A stretch of 64,000 nucleotides of DNA from Aliidiomarina taiwanensis (GCF_003987015.1 NZ_PIPQ01000005.1:62001-126000); one strand, 5' to 3'. Positions 1-9,494 are shown, counted from the stretch's first letter. Notes: generated from the letters alone by a model not told the origin. Made by a program: numbers and translations.

Positions 1-1593
1 CTACAGCGAATTCCTGGTGTGAACTTAACCAACGCCGGTATGCTCGACCGCCACTTTGCGGCTCTTTTCGAGCAAGGCAATATGAGCATTGATTTACGCG
101 ATGGATATGTTGCGCCTACCGAGCTTCATACGCAAAACTACTCATTTACTGCAGACCCCGATGCCATTCCCATGAATGCTGAAACTGCTTACCTCTACGA
201 TGAGCTCACCTCCTCGGAAATGGAGGTCGCTTGGGGTGTGTGGGCAGCGGGTGACTATACACTCACAAACTCATTTGGTGAAACCATGGCAAACACCATG
301 CCTATGCCATATATGTTCTCTAGCCACACAGTAAGTGAAGCCAGTACAGCGGCCGATATTTTTAGCATTCAAAATGACAACACCACACCGCTTATATTTG
401 GCTTCTATGGTGGTACAGAGATGTTCATGTCCAATGACAAAGACTTAACGCTTTTATCGGACAGTCTGCTATTTATCGATCCAAGCCAAGACTTACCTAT
501 TACCGTGTACTTAAGCTTCTTGTATGACTCGGACAATACCGCTGAATATTTCGAAGTGTTTACGCGCACAAGCTTTGCACAGCTCTATTCTGCTGAAGGC
601 GTGCTGCTGCATTCAGCAGCAGACAACACATTATTTAGCTCAGGTAAAATTCATGGCTCTTTCGTCACGAATGACAACGCGTCTGCCTTAAACGCACTTA
701 TGGCCGGCATTTTCCTCAACCTATGGGACGAAGCCGATCAAGAACATATACACGGGTACGGTCAGTACTTGTTCACAACTTGCACAGACTCTGTGTACTG
801 CTATGACCAAACGGACGAATTATTGTTAAGCCAGTATTGGGTAGGAAGTACCAATGCCATAGGCTTTAGTACCAATGACGATATTTCGTCCACCGACGGT
901 ATCATTACGAGCTCAGCAAATAATATTTATGTTTACTTGTATGAATATGCCTTACCTCTCGTAACCTACCAGCTAAACGATGACGGCTTCTGGTTTTATT
1001 CTTACAGTAACTATTACGAGCCAACCTTCAACACCGAAAACTTTGGAAGTGTGCGTATTCCAACGAACGAAGGTGATAGTGACACAGGCGTCATTTGGGG
1101 CTACTGGGAGCCGGAGTCTTACGACGCTGGTGTGGAGGGACAAACAGGCTCCTACGTATACAATAATAACAGCAACTACCATTACCTCGTTATCGAAGAG
1201 CCCACCGACATTGCCACGCTTAACACCTTAAGCGCTTTGGGTAATCAGGAGTACGGTTTAATCGACGCCAACTTTAGTCTTAATAGCGGCGACAACAGCA
1301 CTGTGTTAGCCATGACCAGCGGTGTTATAAACGTGGACTTCAACGAGCAAACCTTCGGCCTTAACTTAGGCTTTGAAGATGGCTCAACCTTACAAGCCCT
1401 GCAAAACGATGTGCTCGACTTATTTAACGCACAAGCAATTGATTTAGCAGGAACAGGAGCCTTAAGCTCCGGCCAACTAACGGGCCAATTCTTTGGGCCT
1501 GAAGCGGAGGGTATTGGTGCAATTATCGAAGCAATTCTTGCTGAAAACGACGAGTTGCTGCGGGGTATAGGTATTTTCACCCGCGAACCATAA
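1..1593 (+). CDS. C-terminal part of a large surface-type protein with a TbpB-like ending (5' end outside window)
   Basis: The reading frame is open from the first base, so this is the last ~530 residues of a longer protein. The sequence is rich in Asn, Thr, Tyr and acidic residues, with almost no Lys, as in secreted or outer-membrane proteins. The last ~120 residues follow the pattern of the TbpB-like beta-barrel domain (transferrin-binding protein B fold): a strand with GFEDGS, then LTGQFFGPEAEGIGAI, a typical GxFFGPxAxxxG signature. Many marine gammaproteobacteria carry FecR- or VCBS-type proteins with such an ending. The N-terminal architecture cannot be seen and the ligand is unknown. 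A hairpin terminator follows the stop. Confidence 0.6.
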   Translation, partial: LQRIPGVNLTNAGMLDRHFAALFEQGNMSIDLRDGYVAPTELHTQNYSFTADPDAIPMNAETAYLYDELTSSEMEVAWGVWAAGDYTLTNSFGETMANTMPMPYMFSSHTVSEASTAADIFSIQNDNTTPLIFGFYGGTEMFMSNDKDLTLLSDSLLFIDPSQDLPITVYLSFLYDSDNTAEYFEVFTRTSFAQLYSAEGVLLHSAADNTLFSSGKIHGSFVTNDNASALNALMAGIFLNLWDEADQEHIHGYGQYLFTTCTDSVYCYDQTDELLLSQYWVGSTNAIGFSTNDDISSTDGIITSSANNIYVYLYEYALPLVTYQLNDDGFWFYSYSNYYEPTFNTENFGSVRIPTNEGDSDTGVIWGYWEPESYDAGVEGQTGSYVYNNNSNYHYLVIEEPTDIATLNTLSALGNQEYGLIDANFSLNSGDNSTVLAMTSGVINVDFNEQTFGLNLGFEDGSTLQALQNDVLDLFNAQAIDLAGTGALSSGQLTGQFFGPEAEGIGAIIEAILAENDELLRGIGIFTREP

Positions 1594-1617
1594 ATACTTG
1601 ATGAGAAGGTTACCAAA

Positions 1618-1648
1618 GGCCAGGGCGTATGCTCTGGTCTTTTTTTTT
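1618..1648 (+). terminator. Rho-independent terminator
   Basis: GGCCAGGG and CTCTGGTC form an 8-bp stem (two G-U pairs) around a 6-base loop, followed by nine T. It lies 25 bases after the stop of the TbpB-like protein. Confidence 0.85.
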
Positions 1649-1703
1649 GCGATCCATTTCCCTTACTGCCAAACTGCAAGAAACAACAAACAATGAGGTT
1701 TAT

Positions 1704-3020
1704 ATGCGTACTCTCGCCCCTTTATTTGCCCTGAGTAAGGCCGCTCTTTTGGCTGCCTTTATAAGCCAGCCGACAGCTGCTGCAAACGAACACACGGTGC
1801 GTATTTCTCCACAGCTCGAACAGCAAGTGATTGCCTGGCGCCGCGACTTCCACCAACACCCAGAACTCAGTAACCGCGAGTTTCGTACCGCTCGCGTTGT
1901 AGCAGAGCAGCTTGAAGCCTTTGGTTTAGAAGTACAAACGGGCATTGCCCATACGGGCGTCGTGGCCATGCTGCGCGGTGGTCAGCCTGGGCCTACCATC
2001 GCCCTGCGGGCCGACATGGACGCTCTCCCCGTTGTAGAACAAACCGACGTCCCCTTTAAATCAACGGCAGTAGGTGAATACCGTGGTGATGAGGTGGGGG
2101 TTATGCACGCCTGCGGGCACGACCTGCATATGGCCATGCTGCTCGGGGCCGCCGAGTATTTAGCCAAAAACAAAGCTGACGTAAAAGGCAATGTGATGTT
2201 TATTTTCCAACCTGCGGAGGAAGGCGCCCCAGGTGATGAAGAAGGCGGCGCCGAGCTGATGCTTAAAGAAGGTTTGTTCGCCGACATAAAGCCCGAAGCA
2301 GTGTTTGGCATTCACGTGATGAGCCCGTTTAACACCGGCGAGATCGGCTATCGCTCAGGCCCATTCATGGCTTCTTCCGACCGTTTTCATATTAATGTCA
2401 AAGGCCAGCAAACTCATGGCTCTCGACCGTGGGGTGGTGTCGACCCCATAGTGACAGCGGCGCAAATTATTAATAACGTGCAAACTCTGGTGAGCCGTCA
2501 AATTAATATTACCAAGGCCCCTGCCGTGGTGAGCTTTGGTATTGTCGAGGGCGGTGTTCGGAACAACATTATTCCTGACGAGGTTTACTTAGAAGGTACC
2601 ATCCGTAACTTCGACATGGACAACCGTGCGGAAATATTTAATCGTTTACGTACCACAGCTGAGCATACAGCAAAAAGTGCAGGAGCTATTGCCGACGTCC
2701 ATATTCATGAAGGCTACCCGGTCACATACAACAACCCCACGCTGACCATGAATATGCTGCCAACCCTTGAACGAGTTGCTGGCAGCGACAAAGTAAAGGA
2801 AAGTGAATTGGTTTCAGGCTCGGAAGACTTCTCTTTCTATGCGCTTGAAACACCCGGGCTGTTTGTGTTCTTAGGTATTACGCCGCCGGGACAAAATGCC
2901 GCTGAAGCACCAAGCAACCACTCGCCGTTTTTCTATGCGGACGAAGACGCTTTAAAAACAGGTACTGAGCTGTACATTAACTGGGTGTTTGACTACCCGA
3001 AGGTAGCCAACACACACTAG
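1704..3020 (+). CDS. Exported M20-family amidohydrolase/metallopeptidase
   Basis: 438 aa. Zn-dependent peptidase or N-acyl amino acid amidohydrolase of the M20D (HipO/AbgA/ILL) type. It has a signal peptide (MRTLAPLFALSKAALLAAF, cleavage near TAAA, residues ~24-27), so it probably works in the periplasm. Visible motifs: FHQHPELS near residue 50, RADMDALPV near 105, the metal-binding HACGHD near 135, PAEEG near 170 and GSEDFSFY near 370. An in-frame ATG 75 bases upstream would destroy the signal peptide; the start at 1704 follows GAGG. The convergent neighbour is an MFSD1-like transporter, suggesting joint use of small peptides or acylated amino acids. The exact substrate cannot be told. Confidence 0.85.
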   Translation: MRTLAPLFALSKAALLAAFISQPTAAANEHTVRISPQLEQQVIAWRRDFHQHPELSNREFRTARVVAEQLEAFGLEVQTGIAHTGVVAMLRGGQPGPTIALRADMDALPVVEQTDVPFKSTAVGEYRGDEVGVMHACGHDLHMAMLLGAAEYLAKNKADVKGNVMFIFQPAEEGAPGDEEGGAELMLKEGLFADIKPEAVFGIHVMSPFNTGEIGYRSGPFMASSDRFHINVKGQQTHGSRPWGGVDPIVTAAQIINNVQTLVSRQINITKAPAVVSFGIVEGGVRNNIIPDEVYLEGTIRNFDMDNRAEIFNRLRTTAEHTAKSAGAIADVHIHEGYPVTYNNPTLTMNMLPTLERVAGSDKVKESELVSGSEDFSFYALETPGLFVFLGITPPGQNAAEAPSNHSPFFYADEDALKTGTELYINWVFDYPKVANTH

Positions 3021-3027
3021 CTACTCG

Positions 3028-4380
3028 TTAAAGCTGGCTCTTGGTGGTGATGGTTTCTAAACCATGGCTACCAGGGCCACGCTCTGTTTGCCACAACTTA
3101 AACGAAAACACCAAACCTAATGCGGCTAAGCATGTATAGAACCACATGCTAGGAATATAGCCGTCGATATTGCTTGGCCCAGCTAAGTACTTGTCATTTA
3201 GGAAGCCCACCACGAGCGGCACCGCAGCCCAACCAATTTGCTGACAAAAAGTCATGAGGGCATAAGCTGAACCTAAGCGTTTCTCCGACACTATGTAGGC
3301 TACTGAAGGCCACATCACTGCCGGAATTAATGAAAACACCCCACCTAACATGAGCATAACAATAAAGAGTGTAAGGGGCGCTTGATCAAAGCCAATAAAG
3401 GGCAAGCCAATGGTCACCATAGGGCCTGGAGGTAGGTAAGTCACCATTAAAAACAGAGGCAGCATCACCAAAGAGCCTGCCGCCATAAATAAGGAGCGTT
3501 TCCCCACCCTATCAACCCATAAGCCAAACAGCGGCGTAGCGACAATAGCGGCCACCGGCAGCATACTGCTCAATAAGCCTGCGGCCTCACGGGTTAAGCC
3601 ATGGGCCTGCTGAAAGTAGTCAATGGCAAAACTGCGGAATGGAAACACAGTGGCATAAAACACCACACACAAAGCAACGATATACCAGTAAGACGCACTA
3701 AAGCTGAACATACTTTTAACGTCCAGCTTATCTGGCGCGTCCGCTTCGCCAAGTTGGTAATTGCCCCGTTCAACCCGGTTTTCCGTTATCCAATATAAAA
3801 TGGCAGCCGTTACTGAAATGCCCGCTACCGCTGTGGCAAGCCATAAGGGATCTTGCCAATTGGTGTACAAGGGGCTAGCAAACGACGTGGACCAGTCGGC
3901 AGAAGCCGAGCCTAAACGGGAAATAGACAGGTTCAAACCAAAGGCAAAGCTGAGCTCTTTACCACGGAACCACTTTGCTAACGTAGCCGTTGCAGCCACA
4001 ATTAACGGCTCGGCACCTAGCCCAAGCAGTATTTGCCCGGCAAGCATCACTTCAAAATGAGGGGTTGCAGCCCGTAACGCCGCTGCGGCAAGACACACAG
4101 CAGCAAAGAAAGTAATGGCTTTTTTGGTCCCAAAGCGGTCAATAATGTAACCACCCACCAATAAAATACACACTGCGGCCACGTTGTAGGCGCTCCACAA
4201 CCAACCAATTTGCTTATAAGTAAAACCTAAGTCCGACTGCAGTAAGTCCACCACAGGTGAAAGCGCGTCGAAAATATAGTAGTTGCCAAACATGGCCATA
4301 CTGACAAACAGTAATACGGCCCAGCGAGTTAACGGCGAAGGCCGACTCGTTTGGCTATACTGCGAATTCATTTGTTCCAT
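3028..4380 (-). CDS. MFS transporter (MFSD1-like, 12 membrane segments)
   Basis: 450 aa inner-membrane carrier of the major facilitator superfamily. About 12 hydrophobic segments are visible. The signature loop GGYIIDRFGTKK (residues ~75-87) sits between segments 2 and 3, and its equivalent LWVDRVGKRS lies in the second half. The opening (LFVSMAMFGNYYIFDALSPVVD) resembles bacterial relatives of the dipeptide exporter MFSD1. Start chosen at the second ATG (MEQMNSQ): AAGAAGGA abuts the first ATG but stands 9 bases from the second. It converges on the M20 hydrolase with a 7-base gap. Transport of dipeptides or the hydrolase's products is an inference. Confidence 0.8.
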   Translation of the reverse strand: MEQMNSQYSQTSRPSPLTRWAVLLFVSMAMFGNYYIFDALSPVVDLLQSDLGFTYKQIGWLWSAYNVAAVCILLVGGYIIDRFGTKKAITFFAAVCLAAAALRAATPHFEVMLAGQILLGLGAEPLIVAATATLAKWFRGKELSFAFGLNLSISRLGSASADWSTSFASPLYTNWQDPLWLATAVAGISVTAAILYWITENRVERGNYQLGEADAPDKLDVKSMFSFSASYWYIVALCVVFYATVFPFRSFAIDYFQQAHGLTREAAGLLSSMLPVAAIVATPLFGLWVDRVGKRSLFMAAGSLVMLPLFLMVTYLPPGPMVTIGLPFIGFDQAPLTLFIVMLMLGGVFSLIPAVMWPSVAYIVSEKRLGSAYALMTFCQQIGWAAVPLVVGFLNDKYLAGPSNIDGYIPSMWFYTCLAALGLVFSFKLWQTERGPGSHGLETITTKSQL

Positions 4381-4415
4381 ACAAAGCATTCCTTCTTATT
4401 GTTTTATTGTGCTGG

Positions 4416-6437
4416 TCATCGGTTCAAGGTCACCACCGGGTATGGCAGGGCTTGCAAACAGGTGTGCTCGTCTCGTAAAAATGCAATAACGGCCAGAGCG
4501 TCCACCGCACAGTTCGTGGTCTCTTGCTGACAGTCAGGGCTTGCACTTTGGTACTCGGTAACCCGTTTTCCGTCTTCTGTTTGCGCGACTCGAGCCACCG
4601 GATACACGCTTGGTGCGCCCGCTTCCAGCACCACGTCTAACCTATCCGAGTGATGCTGCTGGGCCCGGTACATCGCGTGCCAACCATCGTTTCCTGCGGC
4701 ACTGTAACCGCTGGTTACCACCTGATAGCGTGCGTCTGCTTGCAAGGGTTGCCAGTCGGGCTGGTGTAAACTGCCGCGGTTCACTTCAAGCTGGGTAATA
4801 CGCCCCGTGTTTCCTTCTGCTTCAAAGGTATAGCGCAAATTGCCGCCATACGGAAATTTTCCTGCGTGGGCACTTAAGGGCAAGGTTTGGGTAATCACCT
4901 CTGTTAGTAGTTCTTCAACCTGGGCCCCCGTTAAACTGACAATAGATAGGTGCGAAGCAAAGGGCAGCATTTCCAAACGAATATTGCCTTCGCGTAATTC
5001 ACCTTGTTGCAACTCAGTACGAATACCTCCTGCGCCCACCAGGGCAAAGTCTGGCACGCGCCCGGTTACTTGCTGCACTTCCGGCCGTAAAAACCAACGG
5101 TATTGGGCATAAGCCACCAGTGGCGCTAATTCAGAGCCATGGGCATCCGAGCCGTTATCCCCCGGGCGGCGCACATGCATGATGGTTTTTGGTACAAAAC
5201 CAAGTAATTGCCCGTAGGAAGCTTCTAAAGCAGGCTTATAGGTTTCATCAATATGCTTACGCAAACTCGGCGCTTCCGCCACACTCTTCGCTTGTTTATG
5301 GTCTTGAATAAACTGGGCAATATCAGCGTGGGTGGTAGGCTCAAACAGCTCGCTTGGCAACAGAGTCTGCTGCGTATAAAAGCGCTCTCCCATTAACAAG
5401 GTGTTATTGCCGTCGCAGGCTTCCACATTGCCCGCCGCATCGAAGCGTATTTTCACCAGCCCCATAGCTTGCGCATATTGGCCCGCTTGCACAATACAGG
5501 TGCGTGTTTGTCCATTCGGGTTTACTACCTGCTGAGCATATTCCCCTTGATTGCCCCAATTTAAGTCGGTAAAGTCACCCAGCAAGGTATGTGAGTGACC
5601 ACCCACTATCACATCAATCCCATTCACCTCGCTCGCGAGCTTTTGGTCAAGCCCTAAACCAATATGGGTCACAGCCACAATATGCTGAACACCCGCCGCC
5701 TTTAGTGTGTCCACTGTGGCTTGCGCGCTACTTACCATTTCGAAAAAGCGTACGTCACCTGTGTTCGGGGCAATATTGGGCATATCGTCTAGCACCACTC
5801 CTAGCACCCCCACATACTGTTGCCCTTCTGGCAGCTGGTTTAACTGCGACACGGGCGTTTTTTGCCCCTTTTCATCAAACGCAAACACCACAAACGGCCG
5901 CAGGTTTTCTTGCTCTTTCAAATCAGCGTCGCCACTGGCGTCTAAATTGGCCGCCAAAACAGGAAAGTTTACTTGCTCAATAAAGGCATTTAAGCGGGCA
6001 TTATCTAAGTCAAACTCATGGTTACCTAAAGCCATGGCGTCAAGCCCTAAGCGGTTCAGAATATCCGCATTCATCCGCCCTTCATTCAGTAAGAAATAAC
6101 CTGACCCTTGCCACGCGTCACCACCGTGTAAAAACAGCAGGTTTTTGCCTGCTTGCTCTGCATCGCGGCGAATTGTATCTATGCGTGTTAATAACCGTGG
6201 GTGCCCACCGAATTCGGTATACGCATTCAATTTGCTGTTCGTTAAAGGTGCTTGAAAGCCACTCGCTATGGGGTCAAACGCAGAATGCGTGTCGTTAATA
6301 TGGGCAATATGGAGTTCAAACGGTGCGCGCGATGAAGTCGGCTCGGGGTGCGAACAAGCGCTCAATAGAGGCAACACCAACACCAGTGTTACTGCATGCA
6401 AAAAGTAAGAACGCAAGGCGCGCATCAATAAACTCAT
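4416..6437 (-). CDS. 5'-nucleotidase / UDP-sugar hydrolase family lipoprotein
   Basis: 673 aa. UshA/NadN-type enzyme that would strip phosphate from extracellular nucleotides in the periplasm or at the outer membrane. The N-terminus is a lipoprotein signal ending in LLSAC. The metallophosphoesterase domain shows HINDTHS, the metal residues of GGDAWQGS, GNHEFD and GGHSHT. The C-terminal 5'-nucleotidase domain shows GAGGIRTELQQGE and the substrate loop GYSAAGNDGWHAM. An upstream in-frame ATG at 6485 exists, but MSLLMRALRS gives a proper signal sequence. The gene stands alone, divergent from the RNase J gene. Whether it prefers NAD, UDP-sugars or plain nucleotides is not visible. Confidence 0.85.
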   Translation of the reverse strand: MSLLMRALRSYFLHAVTLVLVLPLLSACSHPEPTSSRAPFELHIAHINDTHSAFDPIASGFQAPLTNSKLNAYTEFGGHPRLLTRIDTIRRDAEQAGKNLLFLHGGDAWQGSGYFLLNEGRMNADILNRLGLDAMALGNHEFDLDNARLNAFIEQVNFPVLAANLDASGDADLKEQENLRPFVVFAFDEKGQKTPVSQLNQLPEGQQYVGVLGVVLDDMPNIAPNTGDVRFFEMVSSAQATVDTLKAAGVQHIVAVTHIGLGLDQKLASEVNGIDVIVGGHSHTLLGDFTDLNWGNQGEYAQQVVNPNGQTRTCIVQAGQYAQAMGLVKIRFDAAGNVEACDGNNTLLMGERFYTQQTLLPSELFEPTTHADIAQFIQDHKQAKSVAEAPSLRKHIDETYKPALEASYGQLLGFVPKTIMHVRRPGDNGSDAHGSELAPLVAYAQYRWFLRPEVQQVTGRVPDFALVGAGGIRTELQQGELREGNIRLEMLPFASHLSIVSLTGAQVEELLTEVITQTLPLSAHAGKFPYGGNLRYTFEAEGNTGRITQLEVNRGSLHQPDWQPLQADARYQVVTSGYSAAGNDGWHAMYRAQQHHSDRLDVVLEAGAPSVYPVARVAQTEDGKRVTEYQSASPDCQQETTNCAVDALAVIAFLRDEHTCLQALPYPVVTLNR

Positions 6438-6612
6438 AAAAAGCTCTCGGGTTAAAGGCATGGCCAAAATAAGATAAGCCACCATAGTACATCAGAAGTC
6501 GCCACAACTTAAATGCCCCTAGCCAGGTCATGCTGGCGGGTCGTACTAAACCTCACGCTATATTTCAGATATGATAGCCAGTACGTTATGCATCATTAAA
6601 AGGAGTTCTAGT

Positions 6613-7980
6613 ATTTCACATCTTATTCCTGGCCCTCGTGACTTATGGTTCCTTCCTTTAGGTGGTACAGGCGAAATCGGCATGAATTTAAACTTATTTG
6701 GTCATGCCGGACAATGGCTTATGGTGGACTGTGGCGTAACCTTTAAAGAGCCTTTGCAGCCTCAGCAAAGTGGCCTAGCTTCCAGTGAAACCTTCGACGT
6801 GGTCAGTGCAGACCCGGCCTTTATTGTCGAGCATAAGGAACATTTAGCCGGTATTGTCATTACCCACGCCCACGAAGACCACGTAGGCGCCATTCCTTAT
6901 TTATGGCAGCGTTTTCAGGTACCTATTTACACCACGGCTTTTACCGCTGAAGTATTACGCCGCAAGCTGGCCCAAACTAAGTTAGCCGACAAAGTTCCTA
7001 TTGTGGTGGTAAATACCGGCGACACACAAAAAATCGGGGTGTTCGAAGTACAGTGGTTAGCCATTACTCACTCTATACCAGAGCCCCATGGTATGGTTAT
7101 AAAAACCCCTGCAGGCACTATATTTCATACCGCCGACTGGAAGATAGACAACAACCCAGTGCTGGGTAAAGGCTTTCAAAGCCGCCCCTTTAAGCGTATG
7201 GGGGAAAAGAACATGACCGCTATGGTGTGCGACTCAACTAACGCTTTGCGTCCCGGCCATTCTGTATCGGAAAGTGAGTGTTATGCGGGGTTAAAGCAGC
7301 TTATAAACGAAGCTTCGGGCCGTGTGGTGGTGAGTTGTTTTAGTAGCAATGTCGCCCGCTTGCTCACCTTAGGCCGCATTGCTAAAGAAACTGGCCGGTA
7401 TATGGCCTTGCTCGGCCGTTCACTACAAAACATGGTGAGTATTGCCCGCAGCACCGGCTACTGGGACGAAAGTATTCCCCTTGCTGAACAACGCCATATT
7501 GGTTATTTGCCACGGGAAGAAATTCTGGCTGTAGCCACCGGCAGTCAAGGCGAGCCACGTGCCGCCATGCAACGCTTAGCCAATGACAGTTATCGCGACT
7601 TGAACTTGGATAAGGGCGACCGGGTTATTTTCAGCTCCATGATTATTCCCGGCAACGAAGAGCCTATAGAAAACTTGGTGAAAGCCTTAAAAGCCAAAGG
7701 ATTTGACGTGTTCCAAGCCCATGAAACCGAGCTGCCTATTCATGCCAGCGGTCATCCGTGCCAAGAAGAGCTAAAGCAAATGTATTCATGGGTAAAACCA
7801 CAAATCGCCATTCCAGTTCATGGAGAAGCAGAGCACATTGCCAGCAGCGCAGCTATTGCTAAAGAATGTGGTGTACCGGTACAAATGGCTGGCTTAAATG
7901 GCGACCTGTATGTACTTGCACCCGAGCCAGCTATACGCCGCCAAGCGGTTCGCACCGGGCGCATACCGCTGGTCCAATAA
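6613..7980 (+). CDS. RNase J-like MBL-fold/beta-CASP ribonuclease, probable ATT start
   Basis: 455 aa from the start preferred here. Metallo-beta-lactamase-fold nuclease of the RNase J family (gammaproteobacterial, short form). It shows the zinc motif HAHEDHVG, the conserved start LWFLPLGGTGEIGMN, the later His in ITHSIPEPHGMV, and beta-CASP features in VATGSQGEPRAAM and PVHGEAEH. Only two in-frame starts are possible: ATG at 6571 without a ribosome site, or ATT at 6613, which lies 7 bases behind a perfect AAAAGGAG. ATT gives the N-terminal length usual in relatives. The role in RNA decay is inferred from the family. Relatives in this group often accompany metabolic kinases, as here with PfkB downstream. 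Confidence 0.85.
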   Translation: MSHLIPGPRDLWFLPLGGTGEIGMNLNLFGHAGQWLMVDCGVTFKEPLQPQQSGLASSETFDVVSADPAFIVEHKEHLAGIVITHAHEDHVGAIPYLWQRFQVPIYTTAFTAEVLRRKLAQTKLADKVPIVVVNTGDTQKIGVFEVQWLAITHSIPEPHGMVIKTPAGTIFHTADWKIDNNPVLGKGFQSRPFKRMGEKNMTAMVCDSTNALRPGHSVSESECYAGLKQLINEASGRVVVSCFSSNVARLLTLGRIAKETGRYMALLGRSLQNMVSIARSTGYWDESIPLAEQRHIGYLPREEILAVATGSQGEPRAAMQRLANDSYRDLNLDKGDRVIFSSMIIPGNEEPIENLVKALKAKGFDVFQAHETELPIHASGHPCQEELKQMYSWVKPQIAIPVHGEAEHIASSAAIAKECGVPVQMAGLNGDLYVLAPEPAIRRQAVRTGRIPLVQ

Positions 7981-7985
7981 AACCT

Positions 7986-8010
7986 CAACGTAAGGCAGTG
8001 CCTTACCTAC
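7986..8010. repeat. REP-like palindrome, copy 1
   Basis: A unit beginning CAACGTAAGGCAGTG and continuing CCTTACCTAC; GTAAGGC and GCCTTAC form a 7-bp hairpin. The same 25 bases recur on the far side of the following pfkB-type gene (9026-9050). Confidence 0.7.
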
Positions 8011-8043
8011 CGTGAAATACACGTGTCACCATCAGGAGTTTGT

Positions 8044-8994
8044 ATGAACGCACCAGACATAGTCACCCTCACCATTAATCCAGCGATTGATGTGTTTGGT
8101 GTGACCGATGAGATATTTTCTGACAGCAAAAGTCGCTGTGAAAAAGCTTCGTCGTTACCTGGCGGGGGTGGTATTAATGTGGCGCGCAATATTTACCGTA
8201 TGGGAAGCTCTGTAACAGCTGTATTTCCAGCGGGTGGGCTTACCGGTAACCTCTTGAAGCAGCTAATGAACGAAGACGGCACGCCCTTTGTGGCGACCGA
8301 TATTGCTGAAGAAACACGGCAAAACTTTGCTATTACCGAGCGCAAAGGCCAAAAAATGCATCACTTTGTATTTCCTGGTCCGCAATTATCGGAGCAAGAG
8401 TACCAAGCTTGCCACAACGCGCTATTCAGCTTTGCACCCCAGCCAGAATACTTAGTTCTTACTGGCAGTTTGCCAGACAATATCCCGAACAACTTTTATA
8501 AAAATATTACCGAGCAAGCCAATCAAAAAGGCATTAAAGTCATACTCGACACTTCCGGTGAGGCCTTGAAGGAAAGTCTCTATGCCGGTACTTACCTTGC
8601 CAAACTAAACAGGCGAGAATTTGCGTCGTTAGGTTTCGACGAACATGTCTCCATACAAGAGCTAGCAAAACAAATGACTGGCTTAGTTCACGATGGTGCT
8701 GTGGACCATTTAATCGTGACCTTAAACCGCGGCGGAGCCGTCTTGGTCAGCAAAAATGGAGAGTCGTATTACTTTGAAGCCCCAAGCGTTCACATTGTGA
8801 GTCATGTGGGCGCAGGCGATAGTTTTGTGTCAGCGTTAACCCACCAGCTGAATAAAGGCGCCAGCCTGCAACAAGCCACCCACTATGGCGTAGCGGCTGC
8901 AGCCGTTACCGTGCAACTGGAAGGGAACCAGCTGCACGACTTAAACTGGCTTGAACGTATGGTCAGTGAGGTGATTGCACACCCGCTACCATAA
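8044..8994 (+). CDS. PfkB-family sugar-phosphate kinase (1-phosphofructokinase/tagatose-6-phosphate kinase type)
   Basis: 316 aa cytoplasmic kinase of the hexose kinase (FruK/LacC/PfkB) family. It starts with the typical TLTINPAID. It carries the substrate glycine motif PGGGGINVARN (residues ~40-50) and the C-terminal ATP/anion-hole motif GAGDSFVSAL with the catalytic Asp (~residue 258). The start at 8044 follows AGGAG by 7 bases. FruK, LacC or the minor 6-phosphofructokinase cannot be told apart, and no PTS genes are nearby. The lone position after an RNase J gene and without fru genes favours a PfkB-type glycolytic role. Identical palindromic repeats flank it. Confidence 0.8.
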   Translation: MNAPDIVTLTINPAIDVFGVTDEIFSDSKSRCEKASSLPGGGGINVARNIYRMGSSVTAVFPAGGLTGNLLKQLMNEDGTPFVATDIAEETRQNFAITERKGQKMHHFVFPGPQLSEQEYQACHNALFSFAPQPEYLVLTGSLPDNIPNNFYKNITEQANQKGIKVILDTSGEALKESLYAGTYLAKLNRREFASLGFDEHVSIQELAKQMTGLVHDGAVDHLIVTLNRGGAVLVSKNGESYYFEAPSVHIVSHVGAGDSFVSALTHQLNKGASLQQATHYGVAAAAVTVQLEGNQLHDLNWLERMVSEVIAHPLP

Positions 8995-8995
8995 A

Positions 8996-9050
8996 CAACG
9001 TAAGGCATTGCAACGTAAGGCCGTGCAACGTAAGGCAGTGCCTTACCTAC
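8996..9050. repeat. Tandem REP-like repeats, copy 2
   Basis: Three 15-base units in tandem, CAACGTAAGGCATTG, CAACGTAAGGCCGTG and CAACGTAAGGCAGTG, the last continuing into CCTTACCTAC so that it forms the same hairpin as the copy at 7986-8010. It lies between the convergent pfkB-type and DUF6746 genes and may act as a transcription stop for both. Confidence 0.75.
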
Positions 9051-9062
9051 AATGCTTAACGG

Positions 9063-9473
9063 TTATTGCTGTGTTTGTGGGAGTAATTTACGTATTTGCT
9101 CTAAATACGCCTTCCCTGCTTCACGCACTTGCTCGTATTGGGCACGTTCTGAGCCAACATGCACTTCTTCAAGCAAATCTTCGGCACGATCAAGCTCGTC
9201 CTCAATCCGCTCTAGGGCATTTTCCAGCGTATAGGTCAGCTGGTGAATTTCGCTCAGCTTGTGAATATCAAGGTCATCGCTTGCCAAAATAGCTTCAAGC
9301 TGTTGGTTAAACTCAGTTAAGTTTTTCACCGCCACCTCAAGGCTAGGGGAGGGCTCGCCTTTATAATGAGACATGCGATCGTCGTCGCTTGCCTGCACTT
9401 CCTGAAGCGCCCCCCCACCAAGAAATAAACTACTGACCAATGCCACCATGGCAACTGCTGATGCTAGTTTCAT
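9063..9473 (-). CDS. DUF6746-like small exported protein
   Basis: 136 aa. A signal peptide (MKLASAVAMVALVSSLFLGGGALQ, about 24-28 residues) leads into a short acidic stretch (ASDDDRMSHYKGEPSPSL), as in DUF6746 proteins. Next comes a long helix, probably coiled coil, rich in Glu, Leu and Asp (residues ~50-130). No catalytic motif is visible. The start at MKLASAV is used because the ATG two codons upstream overlaps the GAGGTG ribosome site. A Fur-like box lies ~20 bases upstream of the start, so expression may respond to iron. The function is unknown; the family is small periplasmic proteins. Confidence 0.65.
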   Translation of the reverse strand: MKLASAVAMVALVSSLFLGGGALQEVQASDDDRMSHYKGEPSPSLEVAVKNLTEFNQQLEAILASDDLDIHKLSEIHQLTYTLENALERIEDELDRAEDLLEEVHVGSERAQYEQVREAGKAYLEQIRKLLPQTQQ

Positions 9474-9494
9474 AACCACCTCACCTAGTTAATA

